This document shows, one piece after another, positions 14,776-16,459 of a stretch of DNA of 16,459 bases. Position numbers and translations under genes: made by a program. The notes under the pieces were generated by a model. That model saw only the letters and a program-made list of their open reading frames with translations. It had not been told where the DNA came from and did not search any database. Source of the stretch: an uncultured Eubacteriales bacterium (GTDB taxonomy: Bacteria > Bacillota > Clostridia > Oscillospirales > RGIG7773); NCBI GenBank assembly GCA_934541205.1, contig CAKTDK010000026.1, positions 1 to 16,459 on the forward strand. Reading direction: 5' to 3'. Position 1 is the first letter of the stretch. Each line of letters opens with the position of its first letter.

Positions 14776-15333
14776 ATGATATCAGCTGGAGATTTCAGAA
14801 ACGGCGTAACTTTTGATGATAACGGTACGGTATACCAGGTTATTGAGTTTCAGCATGTAAAACCAGGTAAAGGAGCTGCTTTTGTAAGGGCAAAAATCAG
14901 AAATGTCATTACAGGAGGAGTTATAGAAAAGACTTTTAACCCTACTGAAAAATTCCCGACCGCTTACATCGATAGAAAAGATATGCAGTATGTTTATAAT
15001 GACGGAGATTTGTATTATTTTATGGATCTTGAAACTTATGAGCAGATGCCGCTTAATAAAGATCAGCTTTCGGATAATTTTAAGTTTGTAAAAGAAGAAA
15101 TGATTGTAAAAATAATTTCTTATAAAGGAAATGTATTCGGTATTGAGCCTCCTTTATTTGTTGAACTTGAAGTAACCGCTACAGAGCCGGGCTTTAAAGG
15201 AGATACTGCGACAGGAGCAACAAAACCTGCTACTGTTGAAACAGGCGCTGTTGTTAAGGTGCCGCTGTTCATCGAAGAAGGGGAAAAAATCAGAATTGAT
15301 ACCCGTACCGGTGAATATATGGAAAGAGCGTAG
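14776..15333 (+). CDS. efp: Elongation factor P
   Basis: EF-P binds the ribosome near the E site and helps peptide-bond formation at polyproline stretches. The 185-aa protein has the three beta-barrel domains of the family: domain I with PGKGAAFVRAKIRN (modified Lys expected at 32), a middle domain with TFNPTEKFPTAYIDRKDMQYVYNDGD, and domain III with VELEVTATEPGFKGDT, followed by GEKIRIDTRTGEYMERA at the end. The start is fixed by GGAGG 7 nt upstream of the ATG. No lysine-modification enzyme genes (EpmA/EpmB or YmfI type) are seen in this window. The gene lies 78 nt after the interrupted peptidase, a location that fits the aroQ-papA-efp neighbourhood. Confidence 0.97.
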   Translation: MISAGDFRNGVTFDDNGTVYQVIEFQHVKPGKGAAFVRAKIRNVITGGVIEKTFNPTEKFPTAYIDRKDMQYVYNDGDLYYFMDLETYEQMPLNKDQLSDNFKFVKEEMIVKIISYKGNVFGIEPPLFVELEVTATEPGFKGDTATGATKPATVETGAVVKVPLFIEEGEKIRIDTRTGEYMERA

Positions 15334-15372
15334 ACCATAATATATATTAAATTAAACTAAGGAGTGATAGCT

Positions 15373-15837
15373 ATGACAATAGGCGAAAAAGTTGCTAACC
15401 TTAAAGGATTTGCTGAAGGTCTTAAGATTAACAGTGAAACAGATGAGGGAAAAGTTCTTTCAAGAATTATTGATGTATTGGAAGATTTAGCTTTGACTGT
15501 TTCTGACCTTGAGGACGAATGTGCAGGTTTTGAAGAAGCTATTTGCGATATCGAAGATGAAGTTGATGAAATGAACGACCTTATCGATGAAATTGATGAG
15601 GATCTTGGATATGTAGAAGAAGAAGTTTATGGTGATGAATGTTCATGCGGTTGTGAAGATTGTAGTGAGGATTATGAAGTTGAATGTCCTGAATGCGGTG
15701 AAATCATCTGCGTTTCAGATGATGAAGTCGAAGAAGGAACAATAAATTGTCCTGTTTGCAATACAGAGCTTGAACTTGAATTTGAGGAAGACTGTGATTG
15801 TGACTGCTGCTGTGACGAATGCGGCGATGAAGAATAA
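15373..15837 (+). CDS. Acidic, cysteine-rich Zn-ribbon protein (CD1247-like N-terminus)
   Basis: This 154-aa protein starts with a conserved helical head (MTIGEKVANLKGFAEGLKI, to about residue 48) that resembles the CD1247-type N-terminal domain found next to efp in Clostridia. A long acidic, probably coiled-coil segment (50-88) follows, then a Cys-rich linker (CSCGCEDC, 90-97), a zinc-ribbon pair CPECG (105-109) and CPVCN (126-130), and a C-terminal CDCDCCCDEC run (141-150). It has 17 cysteines and is strongly acidic throughout. The ATG at 15373 is preferred over the GTG at 15364 because AAGGAG at 15359-15364 is well spaced. Metal binding is likely; the role is not known. It is 39 nt after efp and ends just before a strong terminator. 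Confidence 0.82.
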   Translation: MTIGEKVANLKGFAEGLKINSETDEGKVLSRIIDVLEDLALTVSDLEDECAGFEEAICDIEDEVDEMNDLIDEIDEDLGYVEEEVYGDECSCGCEDCSEDYEVECPECGEIICVSDDEVEEGTINCPVCNTELELEFEEDCDCDCCCDECGDEE

Positions 15838-15849
15838 TTTTAGTATTTT

Positions 15850-15881
15850 AAAAGCGGCTTACAAAAATGTAAGCCGCTTTT
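15850..15881 (+). terminator. Intrinsic terminator after the efp-Zn-ribbon pair
   Basis: A perfect 14-bp stem (AAAAGCGGCTTACA at 15850-15863 and its complement at 15868-15881) with a 4-nt AAAA loop ends in a T4 tract. It begins 12 nt after the Zn-ribbon gene stop and likely ends the operon. Confidence 0.9.
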
Positions 15882-15898
15882 ATTCGTAGAGGAAAGAC

Positions 15899-16375
15899 AT
15901 GAGAAATAAATTTGAAAATTTAATATATAAAAAAATAAAATGCGAAAAAGAAAAATTTTATGATATTTTATTAATTGGTGACGAACAAAAATCAATGATT
16001 GATAAATATTTATTTAAAGGTGAGCTGTATGCTTTTTATGACAAAGATTTAATAGGAGTTTGCGTATTGACTTATGAAGGCGATGAAGTATATGAAATAA
16101 AAAATATTGCCGTATATGAAAAGCATCAAAAAATGGGATATGGAACCGAAATTTTAAATTGTATTTTTGATATATATAAAAATAAATGTAAAACTATTTT
16201 AGTTGGAACAGGAGAAAGTCCTGATACGGTTAGCTTTTATAAAAAGAACGGATTTGTTTATTCTCACAGAGTGAAAAATTTTTTTATTGATAATTATGAT
16301 CATATTATATTTGACGGTGGAGTGCAGCTTTGTGATATGATATATTTCAAAAGAGATTTAGATAAAAATTATTGA
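15899..16375 (+). CDS. GNAT-family N-acetyltransferase
   Basis: This 158-aa protein has a GNAT fold, with the acetyl-CoA pyrophosphate-binding motif A near residues 74-84 (EKHQKMGYGTEIL) following the strand VYEIKNIAVY, and the C-terminal pattern SFYKKNGFVYSHRV typical of small-molecule acetyltransferases. The substrate cannot be inferred. GAGGAAAG lies upstream of the ATG, which is placed 17 nt after the terminator stem, so the gene may depend on readthrough or a promoter not recognised here. It uses a TGA stop. The last 84 nt of the window after the gene are AT-rich, with a TATAAT at 16439-16444 but no obvious -35. Confidence 0.85.
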   Translation: MRNKFENLIYKKIKCEKEKFYDILLIGDEQKSMIDKYLFKGELYAFYDKDLIGVCVLTYEGDEVYEIKNIAVYEKHQKMGYGTEILNCIFDIYKNKCKTILVGTGESPDTVSFYKKNGFVYSHRVKNFFIDNYDHIIFDGGVQLCDMIYFKRDLDKNY

Positions 16376-16459
16376 TTTTATTAAAAAAGCATTGTTTAAA
16401 ATATTTTTTATTACAAAAATACATATTTTTGCATATATTATAATAAAGAATGCGCTGCG

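Noticed and set aside
15120..15338. Minus-strand frame of 72 aa opposite efp
   Set aside because: It is the reverse of a well conserved efp coding region, with low-complexity Ser/Val/Pro composition typical of such shadows.
16411..16444. Promoter for a gene beyond the window end
   Set aside because: TATAAT is present at 16439-16444, but TTACAA at 16411-16416 is 22 nt away, too far for a sigma-A pair, and the gene that might follow is not in the window.

Overview
The window looks like a piece of chromosome from a low-GC, Gram-positive (Firmicutes/Clostridia-type) bacterium. The evidence is AT-rich codon use, strong AGGAG-type ribosome binding sites before most genes, and the run aroQ – Xaa-Pro peptidase – efp – acidic Zn-ribbon protein, whose first three genes match the order seen in Bacillus and Clostridia. 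No plasmid, prophage or insertion-sequence genes, rRNA, tRNA or CRISPR array were seen. The species cannot be named from the sequence.

Positions 1-2252 (+) form a poorly conserved, accessory-looking region. It holds the 3' end of an unrecognised protein gene, a short secreted-protein gene that appears frameshifted, an unrecognised 119-aa protein, and a tandem pair of small two-helix membrane proteins. The pair's ends are identical in amino acids while the middle has diverged. The region closes with a perfect 48-nt palindrome that probably terminates transcription from both sides.

Positions 2255-3859 (-) carry galE followed by an overlapping hotdog thioesterase gene. galE is read divergently from an OmpR-type response regulator and histidine kinase pair (4039-6185, +), and good sigma-A-like promoters can be seen for both directions. 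A degenerate palindromic interspersed repeat lies at 6235-6316, between the kinase gene and the next convergent operon.

Positions 6361-9674 (-) are a compact operon-like run in transcription order: Lrp/AsnC regulator, class I aminotransferase, a 56-aa membrane protein gene, ispE (isoprenoid precursor synthesis) and a flavin-reductase-like protein. Upstream on the same strand is a YgiQ-type radical SAM gene whose best start is a TTG codon.

Positions 11826-16375 (+) start with three translationally coupled genes, each overlapping the next by 4 nt: yqeG (HAD phosphatase), an endonuclease-IV-like TIM barrel and aroQ (type II dehydroquinase). Then come an Xaa-Pro peptidase gene interrupted by one in-frame TGA, efp, the acidic cysteine-rich Zn-ribbon protein, a strong intrinsic terminator and a GNAT acetyltransferase. 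The points most worth a second look are the single TGA inside an otherwise intact peptidase, the end-conserved, middle-diverged paralogue pair, the frameshifted secreted gene and the small membrane gene that lacks an obvious start.
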